Counted from the stretch's first letter, positions 20,093-29,758 are shown. The stretch is 64,000 nt of DNA from Marivirga arenosa (GCF_030503875.2 NZ_CP129968.2:930001-994000), one strand, 5' to 3'. The notes: generated by a model from the sequence alone, not told the origin. A program made the numbers and translations.

Positions 20093-23000
20093 ATGAAGAA
20101 GATTCTACTAACATGTTTCATGTTGGTGTTCGTGTTACATGCATGGGCACAGGATCGCACCGTTAGTGGTAAAGTGACTGACGCTGATACTGGCGAGTCA
20201 TTACCAGGTGTGAACGTATTATTAAAAGGTACTGGTACTGGTATTACCACTGATTTGGATGGTAATTATAAGATTTCAGTTCCTTCTGATGGTGGTGTAT
20301 TAGTATTTACATTCATTGGAATGGAAACTCAAGAAGTTGAAATCGGATCAAGATCTGTAATTAATGTAGAAATGACTACTGATATTGCAGAACTTAGCGA
20401 GGTTGTAGTTGTTGGATATGGTGCGCAAAATGCAAAACTTTCTACTCAATCTGTATCTAAAGTTGATTCTAAGGCATTTGAAAATATGCCAATACTTTCT
20501 GCACAAGAAGCCTTACAAGGACAAGCTGCAGGTGTTCAAATGACAGCTTCTTCTGGGGTTGCTGGTGGTCAGCAAAACATTAGAATTAGAGGGGTTTCTT
20601 CAATCAACGCTGGGGGTCAGCCTTTATTCGTTGTAGATGGAGTACCTATGAATGATGGTAATGCTATTTCGTATGGTCAAGCACAAGGTGGTGCAACACT
20701 TAACCCTTTACAAGAACTAAACCCTAACGAAATTGAGTCAATAAACATTTTAAAAGATGCTTCAGCAACCGCTATTTACGGTTCTAGAGGTTCGAATGGT
20801 GTTATTGTAATCAATACTAAAAAAGGTAAAGCTGGAAAAACTAAAGTTAATTTAGATCTTTACACTGGTGTTCAGGATATCAATAACAGAAGACCTACTA
20901 TGACTGCTGATCAACATAGAGGTTACATTGCCGATTTGTTTGGTGTTTCTCAACAAGATGTAATTGATGCAGGCCTAGCTACTGATGGTTCTTTTGATTG
21001 GCCAGATGCTGTAATTCAGCAAGGTTCTGTTTCTAATGCTAACTTAAGCGTTAGTGGTGGTGATGAGAAAACTCAGTATTTCTTCTCAGGTACTTATTTC
21101 CAACAAGATGCTTATGCTATTGGTAATGAGATTGAAAGATTGAATACTCGTATGAATATTCTTCATAATATTACGGATAAGTTAAGAGTGGGTACTAACA
21201 TAGGTATTGCTAAAGTAAACAATGATAGAATTGGTGCAGATAATAACACTTTCGCGCCTTTAACATCATCTTATTTACAATTACCTTGGGTAGAGCCTCG
21301 TACAGATAACGGAGCTTACGTAAATACTGGTTTTATTGCTAACGTTTTAGCGATTGAAGAATTGAATACCAACAGAGTTGTTAATAGAAGATTAACAGGT
21401 AATGCTTTTTTTGAATATGATATCATCCCTGGATTATCTTTAAAAACTGATTTTGGTACAGATCAATTCCAATTAGAGGAAAATAGAAGAGATGTTGATA
21501 TTGTATCGCCAGGTGGTTATGGTTATTATGGAATAACTCAGGATAATAAGTGGTTGAATACTACTACTTTAAATTTCAACAAAACATTTGGTGAAAATTA
21601 CATTAGCGCAATTGGTGGTTATTCTTATGAAGAAGCTAATTACGCTCAAATTCAAGTAGAAGGTTCAGGATTCTTATCTGATGATTTACCTAACGTAGCA
21701 TCTGCTGCAACACCAACTTTTACGTCAAATGAAAAAAGTGGATGGAGATTAAACTCTTTGTTCTCGAGGGTATCCTACAGATGGAATGATAAGTTATTAG
21801 CAGAAGGTTCGATAAGAAGAGATGGTTCTTCAAGATTCGGTGCTGGTAATAGATTTGGTATTTTCTGGGCTGGTTCATTAGGATACGTATTATCTGAAGA
21901 AGCTTTCATTCAAGATATCAGTGCAATTAGTTTCTTAAAATTAAAAGCTAGTTATGGTACTACTGGTAATGATCAAATTGGTAACTTCCCTTCATTAGGT
22001 TTATATGGTGCGGGTAATGATTACAATGGTGTACCAGGAATCGTTCCTACTCAAGCAGCTAATCCTCAACTATCATGGGAGGAAACTACTCAGTTAGATA
22101 TTACAATGAACTTAGGATTATTTAATGACAGAATTACATTAGAAGCATCGTATTATGATAAGCTTACTGATGGATTACTATTGAATGTTCCAGTTCCTTA
22201 CACTACTGGTTTCGTTTCTATTACTCAAAACGCGGGTGAAATGAAGAACTCTGGTTTTGATGTATTATTAAATACTAAAAACTTTGACGGTGATTTCAAA
22301 TGGGAAACTAGTTTTAATATTGGTTTCTTAAATAATGAAATTACTTCATTGCCAGGGGCTTCGGTTGATGATGAAGGTAGAGAATTTGTAATTGGTTCTG
22401 CTTCTCAGAGAGCTATTGTTGGTCATTCTGTAAATACTTTCTATTTAATCAGATATAGCGGTATTAACCCAGAAACTGGAGATGCTGAATGGTTAACTAA
22501 AGATGGAGAGGTTACCAGTACACCTACTGCTGCTGATAGAGTTATTGTTGGGAGCGCGATTCCAGATTTCACTGGAGGTTTAACCAATACTTTCTCTTAT
22601 AAAGGAGTTTCTTTAAGTGGCCAGTTTACTTTTGTATCTGGAAATAGCGTAATGTATGATGATTTGAGATTTACTGATAACCCAAATAACTGGGGATTCT
22701 TTAACTTAAATCCAAGATTATTAGATTACTGGCAAAATCCTGGAGATGATGCATACGCACCTGCTCTAACTTCACCAACTTTTGGTACTTTTGGTCAAAG
22801 ATCAACATTACAGCTAAGAGATGCTTCTTACTTAAGATTGAGAAATGTAACCTTATCATATACAATTCCTAAGTCTGCTGTAGAAAGAATTGGCTTAAGA
22901 TCTGCTAGAGTATATGGTCAAGCTCAAAACTTGTTAACGCTTACAGCTGCTAATAAAGGTGAAGCTTTAGGTGGTGTTGAAAAAGAGTTAGAGCCAGAAA

Positions 23001-23098
23001 TCAATGGTGGTGGTGGTACCAACTTAGGAGCTGGTGAATCATTCTTTACTTTGCCACAGGCTAAGTCATTCACTGTAGGTGTTTCATTAGGATTTTAA
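20093..23098 (+). CDS. SusC/RagA family TonB-linked outer membrane protein
   Basis: The 1001-residue protein has a signal peptide (about 1-19), a CarboxypepD_reg-like domain (TVSGKVTDADTGESLPGVNVLLKGTG, about 23-48), the TonB-box-like SEVVVVGYGAQ (about 104-114), the SusC signature plug region (RIRGVSSINAGGQPLFVVDGVPMND, near 175-200, and DASATAIYGSRGSNGVIVI) and a 22-strand barrel ending in a C-terminal F. It imports large ligands with its SusD partner, powered by TonB. No glycosidase, peptidase, sulfatase, ECF sigma or FecR gene is adjacent, so the ligand is unknown. Codons are strongly skewed to a small set (GGT, GCT, TTA, AAC), suggesting high expression. Confidence 0.95.
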   Translation: MKKILLTCFMLVFVLHAWAQDRTVSGKVTDADTGESLPGVNVLLKGTGTGITTDLDGNYKISVPSDGGVLVFTFIGMETQEVEIGSRSVINVEMTTDIAELSEVVVVGYGAQNAKLSTQSVSKVDSKAFENMPILSAQEALQGQAAGVQMTASSGVAGGQQNIRIRGVSSINAGGQPLFVVDGVPMNDGNAISYGQAQGGATLNPLQELNPNEIESINILKDASATAIYGSRGSNGVIVINTKKGKAGKTKVNLDLYTGVQDINNRRPTMTADQHRGYIADLFGVSQQDVIDAGLATDGSFDWPDAVIQQGSVSNANLSVSGGDEKTQYFFSGTYFQQDAYAIGNEIERLNTRMNILHNITDKLRVGTNIGIAKVNNDRIGADNNTFAPLTSSYLQLPWVEPRTDNGAYVNTGFIANVLAIEELNTNRVVNRRLTGNAFFEYDIIPGLSLKTDFGTDQFQLEENRRDVDIVSPGGYGYYGITQDNKWLNTTTLNFNKTFGENYISAIGGYSYEEANYAQIQVEGSGFLSDDLPNVASAATPTFTSNEKSGWRLNSLFSRVSYRWNDKLLAEGSIRRDGSSRFGAGNRFGIFWAGSLGYVLSEEAFIQDISAISFLKLKASYGTTGNDQIGNFPSLGLYGAGNDYNGVPGIVPTQAANPQLSWEETTQLDITMNLGLFNDRITLEASYYDKLTDGLLLNVPVPYTTGFVSITQNAGEMKNSGFDVLLNTKNFDGDFKWETSFNIGFLNNEITSLPGASVDDEGREFVIGSASQRAIVGHSVNTFYLIRYSGINPETGDAEWLTKDGEVTSTPTAADRVIVGSAIPDFTGGLTNTFSYKGVSLSGQFTFVSGNSVMYDDLRFTDNPNNWGFFNLNPRLLDYWQNPGDDAYAPALTSPTFGTFGQRSTLQLRDASYLRLRNVTLSYTIPKSAVERIGLRSARVYGQAQNLLTLTAANKGEALGGVEKELEPEINGGGGTNLGAGESFFTLPQAKSFTVGVSLGF

Positions 23099-23104
23099 TA
23101 TAAA

Positions 23105-24520
23105 ATGATTATGAAAATGAAAAATTTAAAATATATCTTAGTTCTATTTGCTTTAACTGCCTTTATGGGTTGTGAAGAGCAGTTAGAGTTTAAGCCACAG
23201 CAGTCATTAGATACTGATCTAGCATTTGCAAATGGTCAAGCTGCAGATGGTGCTTTAGTTGGTGTATACAGCGGTATGCAAGATTTAGAAGTAATGGGCT
23301 CTATGCCTCAATTAATTTCTGAATATATGGCAGATAATGTGAATTTCATTGGTTCATTCCCAACTTTACAGGAGATTAATCAATATAATACACTATCTAA
23401 CAATACTTCGATCGATCAGCTTTATGAGGATAATTTCGAAGTTATTACTGATGCTAACTTTGTAATAGCAAATACTGCAACAGTTGATGATCCATTATTC
23501 AGTGATGAACAAAAAACACAAAATATTGCTGAAGCAAGATTTTTACGTGCTTTTGTTTATTTTAATATGGTGAATTTATTCGCTCCTCCATTTAACAGTC
23601 CTGGTGGTCCAAATGCTGCTGCATTACCATTAGTTACTGAACCATTTGATGGGGAGATTATTGAGTATTCTAGATCTACAGTATCAGAGATTCATGCTCA
23701 AATTATTGCTGATTTAGATTTTGCTATTGCAAACTTACCAGGGATTAATTCAAATAGAGGTTTAGCTTCTTCAGGTGCTGCAAAAGCCTTGAAGTCTAGA
23801 TTACATTTATACAGAGGGGAGTATGCTGAAGCTGCTCAGTTGGCTGGTGAAGTTATCAATCAAGGTGATTATGCTGCTGCTGGAGACTTAAGTTTCTATC
23901 CTAGTGTTGCTAACCCAGAAGTTGTATTTGGTATTATAAATACAGCAATAGATAACGGAAGAACTGGTTCTGGTGGATGGGATTCATACTTTAGTCCAGC
24001 AGAGGCTGGCGGTAGAGGTGACGCTCCTTTCAGTGCAGATTTATTAGCTACATATGATGCTAATGATTTAAGAGTTACATCTCTAACAGAAGTTTCACCT
24101 GCAGGTAGAATTTATACCACTAAATACAATGATGCAGTAAACAATACTTCTGATTATTTAGCAATTAGAGTTTCTGAAATGCATTTAACAAGAGCGGAAG
24201 CTTTAGTTGCTACAAATGGATTAGGTTCTGCTGCTGAAGCAATTGCTTTGGTAAACCCTATTAGAACAAGAGCTGGATTAGCTGCTTGGGCTGCTGGTGA
24301 TTTTGCAGATGCTGCTTCTTTATTAGCTGCTATCAGAAACGAAAGAAGATTAGAATTAGCTTTCGAGGGTCACAGAAGAATGGATTTATTAAGAATCGGG
24401 GCAGCTTTAAGACAAGGATTCGCTCCTGCTGCATTTGGTGCTGATAAAACTATTTTACCAATTCCTCAAAGAGAAATTGATATTAACCCTAATTTAGCTC
24501 CTAATAACCCTGGTTATTAA
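23105..24520 (+). CDS. SusD/RagB family nutrient-binding outer membrane lipoprotein
   Basis: The 471-residue protein has a lipoprotein signal (FMGC, Cys23), an N-terminal SusD-like part (about 35-200) with the usual TPR-type helices and the RFLRAFVYFNMVNLFAP segment (about 144-160), and the C-terminal SusD domain ending in the family hallmark RNERRLELAFEGHRRMDLLR (about 412-431). It caps the SusC barrel and captures the ligand. The gene is seven bases after susC; ATGs at 23105 and 23111 are both possible. It is shorter than many SusD proteins (about 500-600), which fits members for small or peptide-like ligands, but that is only suggestive. A strong terminator follows. Confidence 0.95.
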   Translation: MIMKMKNLKYILVLFALTAFMGCEEQLEFKPQQSLDTDLAFANGQAADGALVGVYSGMQDLEVMGSMPQLISEYMADNVNFIGSFPTLQEINQYNTLSNNTSIDQLYEDNFEVITDANFVIANTATVDDPLFSDEQKTQNIAEARFLRAFVYFNMVNLFAPPFNSPGGPNAAALPLVTEPFDGEIIEYSRSTVSEIHAQIIADLDFAIANLPGINSNRGLASSGAAKALKSRLHLYRGEYAEAAQLAGEVINQGDYAAAGDLSFYPSVANPEVVFGIINTAIDNGRTGSGGWDSYFSPAEAGGRGDAPFSADLLATYDANDLRVTSLTEVSPAGRIYTTKYNDAVNNTSDYLAIRVSEMHLTRAEALVATNGLGSAAEAIALVNPIRTRAGLAAWAAGDFADAASLLAAIRNERRLELAFEGHRRMDLLRIGAALRQGFAPAAFGADKTILPIPQREIDINPNLAPNNPGY

Positions 24521-24540
24521 TTGTTAAATTAGATATTTAA

Positions 24541-24570
24541 AAAGGCAAGGGTTTTATCCTTGCCTTTTTT
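24541..24570 (+). terminator. Rho-independent terminator of susC-susD
   Basis: A 10-bp stem AAAGGCAAGG / CCTTGCCTTT with a 7-base loop is followed by a T run. It lies 20 bases past the susD stop and shows that the next gene is not part of the susCD unit. Confidence 0.88.
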
Positions 24571-24614
24571 TTGGTATAAATTTTGTTATGTTGTAATAAA
24601 CAAAAAGCTTTATC

Positions 24615-25331
24615 ATGAAATCAAAAAACTACAAAATTAAAATTATTTTATTGCTAATATTTGCAATAAGCCCTTTATTCACTATTCATAGCCAAGTATT
24701 TACAGATGATTTAAATATGGGGGGTGCAAATTTGAATTCACAATTTGCATTAATGGATAATTCAGAGAAGTTTGAAAAGATTAAAGGGAATCCATTCATT
24801 TTCAAAGAATTTAAGAATGGTGATGTTCAATTTATATCTAAGGTTATAAAAAATGTTCCTTTACGAGTTAATTTGTTAGACAACAAGATTGAATTTTTAA
24901 AAAATGAAAACGTCTATCAGTTTACAAATTATACATCTGTTAATTTTTTCGAAATTGCTGGATTAAAGTTTGTCCCTTCAAGAAATAACGAAACAGGTGA
25001 GACAAAAATATTACAATTAATTTATGAAGATGAAGAGTTTAATTTAGTTAAGCTTCAGAATTATGTATATCAAGAAAGAATACCAGCAAAATCAAGTTAT
25101 GAAAAGGAGATTCCTGCTTCATTTGTAGAGCAAGCAGTAAGATGGTTCTATTATCCGAAAGAAGATCGAGATCATCTTATTGAGATATCTGATAAAAGAC
25201 AAATAAAGGAGGATGAAGTACTACCTTACAATTCAATTAAGAAGATATTAAGAAATAATAAGTTGAAAACTGATCAAGATATAATAGATTTTTTCCTTGA
25301 GTTAAAAAAGAATGATTTATTAGCTATATAG
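24615..25331 (+). CDS. Secreted protein of unknown function
   Basis: I do not recognise this 238-residue protein. It has a clear signal peptide (MKSKNYKIKIILLLIFAISPLF, cleavage near HSQ about residue 27). The mature part is charged and mixed beta/alpha, with a strand-rich centre (about 60-150: KEFKNGDVQFISK, LRVNLLDNKIEFLKNENVYQF) and a helical C-terminus with the pattern NSIKKILRNNKLKTDQDIIDFFLELKKNDLL. This resembles periplasmic orphans of Bacteroidota but no named domain is evident. It begins about 45 bases after the susCD terminator and is followed closely by the AI-2E family permease gene. Confidence 0.7.
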   Translation: MKSKNYKIKIILLLIFAISPLFTIHSQVFTDDLNMGGANLNSQFALMDNSEKFEKIKGNPFIFKEFKNGDVQFISKVIKNVPLRVNLLDNKIEFLKNENVYQFTNYTSVNFFEIAGLKFVPSRNNETGETKILQLIYEDEEFNLVKLQNYVYQERIPAKSSYEKEIPASFVEQAVRWFYYPKEDRDHLIEISDKRQIKEDEVLPYNSIKKILRNNKLKTDQDIIDFFLELKKNDLLAI

Positions 25332-25359
25332 CTCATTTATTATCTATTAACTTAGATTT

Positions 25360-26451
25360 GTGAATAGACTTAAACCAATATTATATTTAATAGGAGGCGT
25401 TCTAGTTCTTTATTTAGTAAGTCTCCTTTTTTCTGATATTTTGATATATATCATTATTTCTATGATTATATCAACCATTCTAAGGCCTTTGGTAAGCTAT
25501 TTAAATAGTCTGTATTTTTATGGTTACAAGCTACCGAAAATATTTACTATTATTATTTCTTTTAGTGTTTTAATTGGTTTTATAATCCTATTTGTAGGTT
25601 TGTTTATCCCCTTAGTATCTGAACAAATACAAATTTTAAGTAAACTTGATTATGATAACCTTTACAGCAAAATCACAACTCCTATACAAGCTGTAGAGGT
25701 TTTTTTAATTGATTCCATTCCTAACATTGGATCAGAAGGCTTTATAATCGACAGACTTAAAGATAGCATTTATAGCTTTGTTCAAACAGTGGATGTCAGT
25801 TATATACTTAATAATTTAATATCAATTACAGGGAGTATTTTTGTTGCAATTTTAGCGATTAGCTTCATTACTTTTTTCTTATTATATGAAAAAGGATTAG
25901 CTAGAAGAAAGCTAATTCAACTAATTCCAAATAAGTATTTTGAAGTCTCAATGGGAGCAATTTATAAAATTGAAAAGCTTTTATCTAATTATTTATTAGG
26001 GCTTCTTTTTCAGATGATCTCAATATTTACAATTGCTTCTGTTGGCTTGAGCATTTTAGGAATAAAATATGCTATAACAATTGCAGTTTTTGCAGCTGTT
26101 GCTAATTTGATTCCCTATGCGGGACCAATTTTAGGAGCCTCTTTTGGTATTATCGTAGGGGTTACTACAGGAGGTATATTTGAATTCAATAACGAATTGC
26201 TTATTCTAGTTATAAAAATTATTTCTGTTTTTGCAGTAGTTCAGATTACTGATAATATACTTTTACAGCCATTAATTTTTTCAAAAAGTGTAAAAGCACA
26301 TCCATTAGAAATTTTTGTTATTATCTTTGCAGGCGCATCCTTGGCGGGAGTAATTGGAATGGTAGCAGCCATTCCAGTGTACACCATAATTCGGGTTATT
26401 TTAATAGAGCTTTACCAAGGATATACACAATATAAAATTTTTCAGAATTAA
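25360..26451 (+). CDS. AI-2E family transporter (PerM/DUF20-type permease)
   Basis: The 363-residue inner-membrane protein has about seven to eight hydrophobic helices (about 7-40, 60-85, 150-180, 210-290, 305-345). The family signature is seen in the C-terminal half: ANLIPYAGPILGASFGIIVG (about 248-267) and QITDNILLQPLIFSKSVKAHPLEIFVIIFAGASLAGVIGMVAAIPVYTI. Members export small molecules (autoinducer-2 in E. coli TqsA) or act as Na+/H+ antiporters; the substrate cannot be read here. It starts with GTG at 25360, 28 bases after the secreted orphan and 13 bases before ychF. Confidence 0.88.
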   Translation: MNRLKPILYLIGGVLVLYLVSLLFSDILIYIIISMIISTILRPLVSYLNSLYFYGYKLPKIFTIIISFSVLIGFIILFVGLFIPLVSEQIQILSKLDYDNLYSKITTPIQAVEVFLIDSIPNIGSEGFIIDRLKDSIYSFVQTVDVSYILNNLISITGSIFVAILAISFITFFLLYEKGLARRKLIQLIPNKYFEVSMGAIYKIEKLLSNYLLGLLFQMISIFTIASVGLSILGIKYAITIAVFAAVANLIPYAGPILGASFGIIVGVTTGGIFEFNNELLILVIKIISVFAVVQITDNILLQPLIFSKSVKAHPLEIFVIIFAGASLAGVIGMVAAIPVYTIIRVILIELYQGYTQYKIFQN

Positions 26452-26464
26452 ATAATTATATTTC

Positions 26465-27562
26465 ATGGGTTTACAATGCGGAATAGTTGGTTTGCCAAAT
26501 GTGGGTAAATCTACTTTGTTTAATGCACTTTCTAATGCAAAAGCTGAAGCAGCAAATTTCCCTTTTTGTACTATTGATCCTAATGTGGGAGTTATTAGTG
26601 TTCCTGATGAAAGATTAGGTATATTAGAAGAGCTAGTAAACCCAGATAAGGTAGTTCCAACCATTATTGAATTTGTAGATATAGCAGGGCTTGTTGCAGG
26701 AGCTAGTAAAGGAGAAGGTTTAGGAAATAAATTCTTAGGCAATATTAGAGAAGTAGATGCTATCGTTCATGTTGTTAGATGCTTTGAAGATGACAATATC
26801 ACACACGTTTCAGGAAGAGTTAATCCTGTGGCTGATAAAGACATAATTGATACTGAATTGCAATTAAAAGATTTAGAATCAGTCGAGAAAAAAATTCAAA
26901 AGTGTGAAAAAATTGCTAAATCTGGTGATGCAAAAGCCAAAAAGGAATTAGCAGTATTAAATCAGTATAAAGCTGTTTTGGAAGATGGTAAAAATGCCAG
27001 AACATTAAAATTATCTAAGGAAGAAAAAGAACCAGTTAGAGATTTAATGCTTCTTACAGATAAGCCCGTTATTTACGTGACCAATGTAGAAGAATCTGCT
27101 GCTGTTGAAGGGAACGATTTGGTTAAAAAGTTCAAGGAGTATGTAAAAGATGAGGAAGCAGAGGTAATTATTGTAAGTGCTGCAATTGAATCGCAAATAG
27201 CAGAGTTTGATGAGCCTGAGGAGAAAGCAATGTTTTTGGAAGAATATGGTTTAACTGAATCAGGCTTAAATAAATTGATTAGAGCCTCATATTCAATATT
27301 GGATCTTATCACCTATTTTACTGCTGGAAAACAAGAAGTAAGGGCATGGACTATTAAAAAGGGATGGAAAGCCCCACAAGCTGCTGGAGTAATCCACACT
27401 GATTTTGAGAAAGGTTTTATTAAAGCTGAGGTGATCAAATTAGATGATTATAAGCAATATAAGACAGAGCAAGCTTGCAAAGAAGCAGGAAAAGTTTCGA
27501 TTGAAGGGAAGGAATATGTAGTAAAAGATGGCGATATCATGCATTTTAGGTTTAATGTGTAA
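26465..27562 (+). CDS. ychF: Redox-regulated ATPase YchF (Obg family)
   Basis: The 365-residue P-loop protein shows GIVGLPNVGKSTLFNAL (about 6-22), FVDIAGLVAGASKGEGLGNKFL (about 69-90) and, in place of the GTP-specifying NKxD, the motif TNVEE (about 204), which is why YchF prefers ATP. The C-terminal TGS domain follows (GWKAPQAAGVIHTDFEKGFIKAEVI, about 302-326) and ends RFNV. It binds ribosomes and takes part in oxidative-stress response. Length is normal. Confidence 0.96.
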   Translation: MGLQCGIVGLPNVGKSTLFNALSNAKAEAANFPFCTIDPNVGVISVPDERLGILEELVNPDKVVPTIIEFVDIAGLVAGASKGEGLGNKFLGNIREVDAIVHVVRCFEDDNITHVSGRVNPVADKDIIDTELQLKDLESVEKKIQKCEKIAKSGDAKAKKELAVLNQYKAVLEDGKNARTLKLSKEEKEPVRDLMLLTDKPVIYVTNVEESAAVEGNDLVKKFKEYVKDEEAEVIIVSAAIESQIAEFDEPEEKAMFLEEYGLTESGLNKLIRASYSILDLITYFTAGKQEVRAWTIKKGWKAPQAAGVIHTDFEKGFIKAEVIKLDDYKQYKTEQACKEAGKVSIEGKEYVVKDGDIMHFRFNV

Positions 27563-27626
27563 ATTTTTATAAGATTATTCAAACAATTTTCTTGCACGCT
27601 TGGTCTAAAAAAATAAAGAAGAGGCT

Positions 27627-28406
27627 GTGAGAGTTAGATTAATTTTTAAGAATAAGGAAAAGGGAGCTAATGTTCCGTTCCATCATCAATACTATTTATT
27701 TAGATTTTTTAAAGGTCTAATCAAAAAGTGTGGGAGAGAGGAGTATGCGAATTTTAAACATTATAATTTTTCTGGTTTAAAAGGGCAGACTACTGTTAGT
27801 AAATCAGGTTTACATTTTTATAGTTCTAAAATAACAGTTGTTTTCTCGTGTTCTGATAAAAATTTTATTGATTCTATCATAGAGGTTCTATTTAGTTTAC
27901 CTGAAGTTAAGCTTAATGGACTAACTATTATACCACATGAGGTAGAGCTCGAAAACCATATAGAATTTGGTGAAGAAACTAAATATATTTGTATTTCACC
28001 TTTGATTTTATTAAATCCGGAATTTTCAAGCGATATCGGGAAGCGTTTTATCCATCCTGAATCTGATGAGTTTGTTAATCAGCTTGAATCAGCATTATTT
28101 AGTCAAGAGACTTTGAGAGAGTTGGGAGGTTTTGAATTTTTACCTGATAAGAACTATCTCAAAAAATTAGAAGATAGAGGAAAAAAATATTCCAGAGTTT
28201 ATCCTTTATTCGATCAAGATGTCCCTTACGAGGTAAGAGGATATACATTTCCATTTACACTCAAAGGTTCACCTGAATTGCATCAATATTTATTTGAAAA
28301 CGGCCTTGGCTTATTTAACGATAAAGGATTTGGAATGCTTGACCTAGCGGAGGTAACTCCTGGTAGTAAGACTATTCCTTATTTTACTGGGCAGCTCGAG
28401 AATTAA
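27627..28406 (+). CDS. cas6: Orphan Cas6-like CRISPR-associated endoribonuclease
   Basis: The 259-residue protein starts with GTG and shows the Cas6 build: an N-terminal ferredoxin-like repeat with VPFHHQYYLFRFFKGLIKK (about 16-34), close to the VPYNHQYYL segment I recall from Pyrococcus Cas6, and the C-terminal glycine-rich RNA-binding loop GLGLFNDKGFGMLDL (near 235-249). His45 is the likely counterpart of the catalytic His46 in PfCas6; the Tyr31 counterpart appears to be Lys29, so the triad is not fully conserved. Cas6 cuts CRISPR pre-crRNA in type I and III systems. Here there is no array and no other cas gene in the window: ychF lies 64 bases upstream and the T9SS plug gene converges downstream with a 23-base overlap. 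The substrate is unknown. Confidence 0.8.
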   Translation: MRVRLIFKNKEKGANVPFHHQYYLFRFFKGLIKKCGREEYANFKHYNFSGLKGQTTVSKSGLHFYSSKITVVFSCSDKNFIDSIIEVLFSLPEVKLNGLTIIPHEVELENHIEFGEETKYICISPLILLNPEFSSDIGKRFIHPESDEFVNQLESALFSQETLRELGGFEFLPDKNYLKKLEDRGKKYSRVYPLFDQDVPYEVRGYTFPFTLKGSPELHQYLFENGLGLFNDKGFGMLDLAEVTPGSKTIPYFTGQLEN

Positions 28407-29700
28407 ACTGAGTATACCCAATTAATCTATCATACCTCAATTGAGGACTATGATAGTATATTAAGATATCATAGTCATTTTCGGTAGCATAGAAATCTCC
28501 TTCTACACTAGTTGTTTTGTCATTTTTAATAAGGTAGCTGTATTCGTAATAACCTTGTTTTAAAAGAATATTATTATAATAAATTCCAGTATTAGGATTG
28601 AACTTCATTCTACTGTCATTATTGATATGCCAATTATTAAATTCTCCTACAACATAAATTTCTTCTTCTATTCGAGGATATTCAAGTCTAAATTCTGTTA
28701 AAAAATAATCAGAAACTAGCGCTGTATTTTGTCTTTCTCTATTTCCAATAGCAAATGTACCATTTCGGTCTTGCCATTCTCTGTATGCCTGTAAATTTCT
28801 TTCTTGATCTATATTTAGTGTAATGCTAATAGGTTTTGATTCTTTATTGATGTTTGTAACTCCATTTCCTTTGAAATTCACAGTAGATATATCAAAGAAT
28901 CTATATTCATTATTGCCAGGGAATGTTAATTCACCATTATAAAATTTATAAGTAAGTTGATTATTTCCATTAGATATTCTTAATGGGTCTGGGGCTACTT
29001 TTGAATAAATCCAGTTGCTGTTTTGGCGAATTACGGCCTGAATATCAGTAGCAGGATTTAAGACATTAATATTTCCTAATCCAACTTCAAATTCTAGTTC
29101 TTGATGAGTCCTTCTTTTTGTTACGACATTAGGTGTAGAAATTTTATAATTTATTCCTGCTTTATTTTCATAAACCATAAAACGTTCACTCAATACAATA
29201 TCCCTTTCATCATTACCATTATTTACTACTATTAAATAATTTCCCGATAACTTTACTTCTGGAACCATCCATTCATAGTGGATATAGCCTAATTTTGTAT
29301 CAAATGAAAATTCGAACTCTCGGATCGGGAATTGGTTAAACTCTTCTAAATAGTCCATTGCTTGTAGATTACTTTTACCACTCCAATCTTTATTGCAATG
29401 GTAAATTTTTGCAAAATACTGCTGTTGTTGGTCGTTGATGTCGTCAAACGTTAAGACTAGTCTTTCATTTTTGCCTAATTCCAAAACGGGATTATTAGTA
29501 GAAATCATCTGTGATGCTCGGAATTTCACTAGTTGTACAGTTCTTATTTGTTCTTTATAGCTAGTATTAATGTATTTTAAATCGGGATAATATCTATTTG
29601 TATTTGAATTATCATAAGTAGACTGGTTTACTGGGACACAACGAAATAGTAAAAAAGCGATTCCCAATACGGTAATTAAAATTTTTAAATTTAGTTTCAT
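28384..29700 (-). CDS. Type IX secretion system plug protein (DUF5103)
   Basis: I take the ATG at 29700 (MKLNLKILITVLG) rather than the longer frame from 29772, because it gives a clean signal sequence and avoids overlap with the divergent sigma gene. The 438-residue product has a lipoprotein-like or ordinary signal (Cys21 after FLLFR, not a classical lipobox) and the DUF5103 body: N-terminal YHCNKDWSGKSNLQAMDYLEEFNQFPIREFEFSFDTKLGYIHY and a C-terminal E-set-like region with VVGEFNNWHINNDSRMKFNPNTGIYYNNILLKQGYYEYSYL. DUF5103 includes the Plug protein that closes the SprA translocon in Flavobacterium johnsoniae. It is divergent from the ECF sigma gene, 58 bases away. Confidence 0.85.
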   Translation of the reverse strand: MKLNLKILITVLGIAFLLFRCVPVNQSTYDNSNTNRYYPDLKYINTSYKEQIRTVQLVKFRASQMISTNNPVLELGKNERLVLTFDDINDQQQQYFAKIYHCNKDWSGKSNLQAMDYLEEFNQFPIREFEFSFDTKLGYIHYEWMVPEVKLSGNYLIVVNNGNDERDIVLSERFMVYENKAGINYKISTPNVVTKRRTHQELEFEVGLGNINVLNPATDIQAVIRQNSNWIYSKVAPDPLRISNGNNQLTYKFYNGELTFPGNNEYRFFDISTVNFKGNGVTNINKESKPISITLNIDQERNLQAYREWQDRNGTFAIGNRERQNTALVSDYFLTEFRLEYPRIEEEIYVVGEFNNWHINNDSRMKFNPNTGIYYNNILLKQGYYEYSYLIKNDKTTSVEGDFYATENDYDILIYYHSPQLRYDRLIGYTQFNSRAAQ

Positions 29701-29758
29701 TCCAACCTTTAATTTGTAATTTGGGTCTAATATAAACAGAATCCTTAAGGTTTTTGTC

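Noticed and set aside
27563..28430. Possible CRISPR array next to cas6
   Set aside because: No direct repeats of 25-40 bases with regular spacers are present on either side; only ychF and the plug gene flank it.
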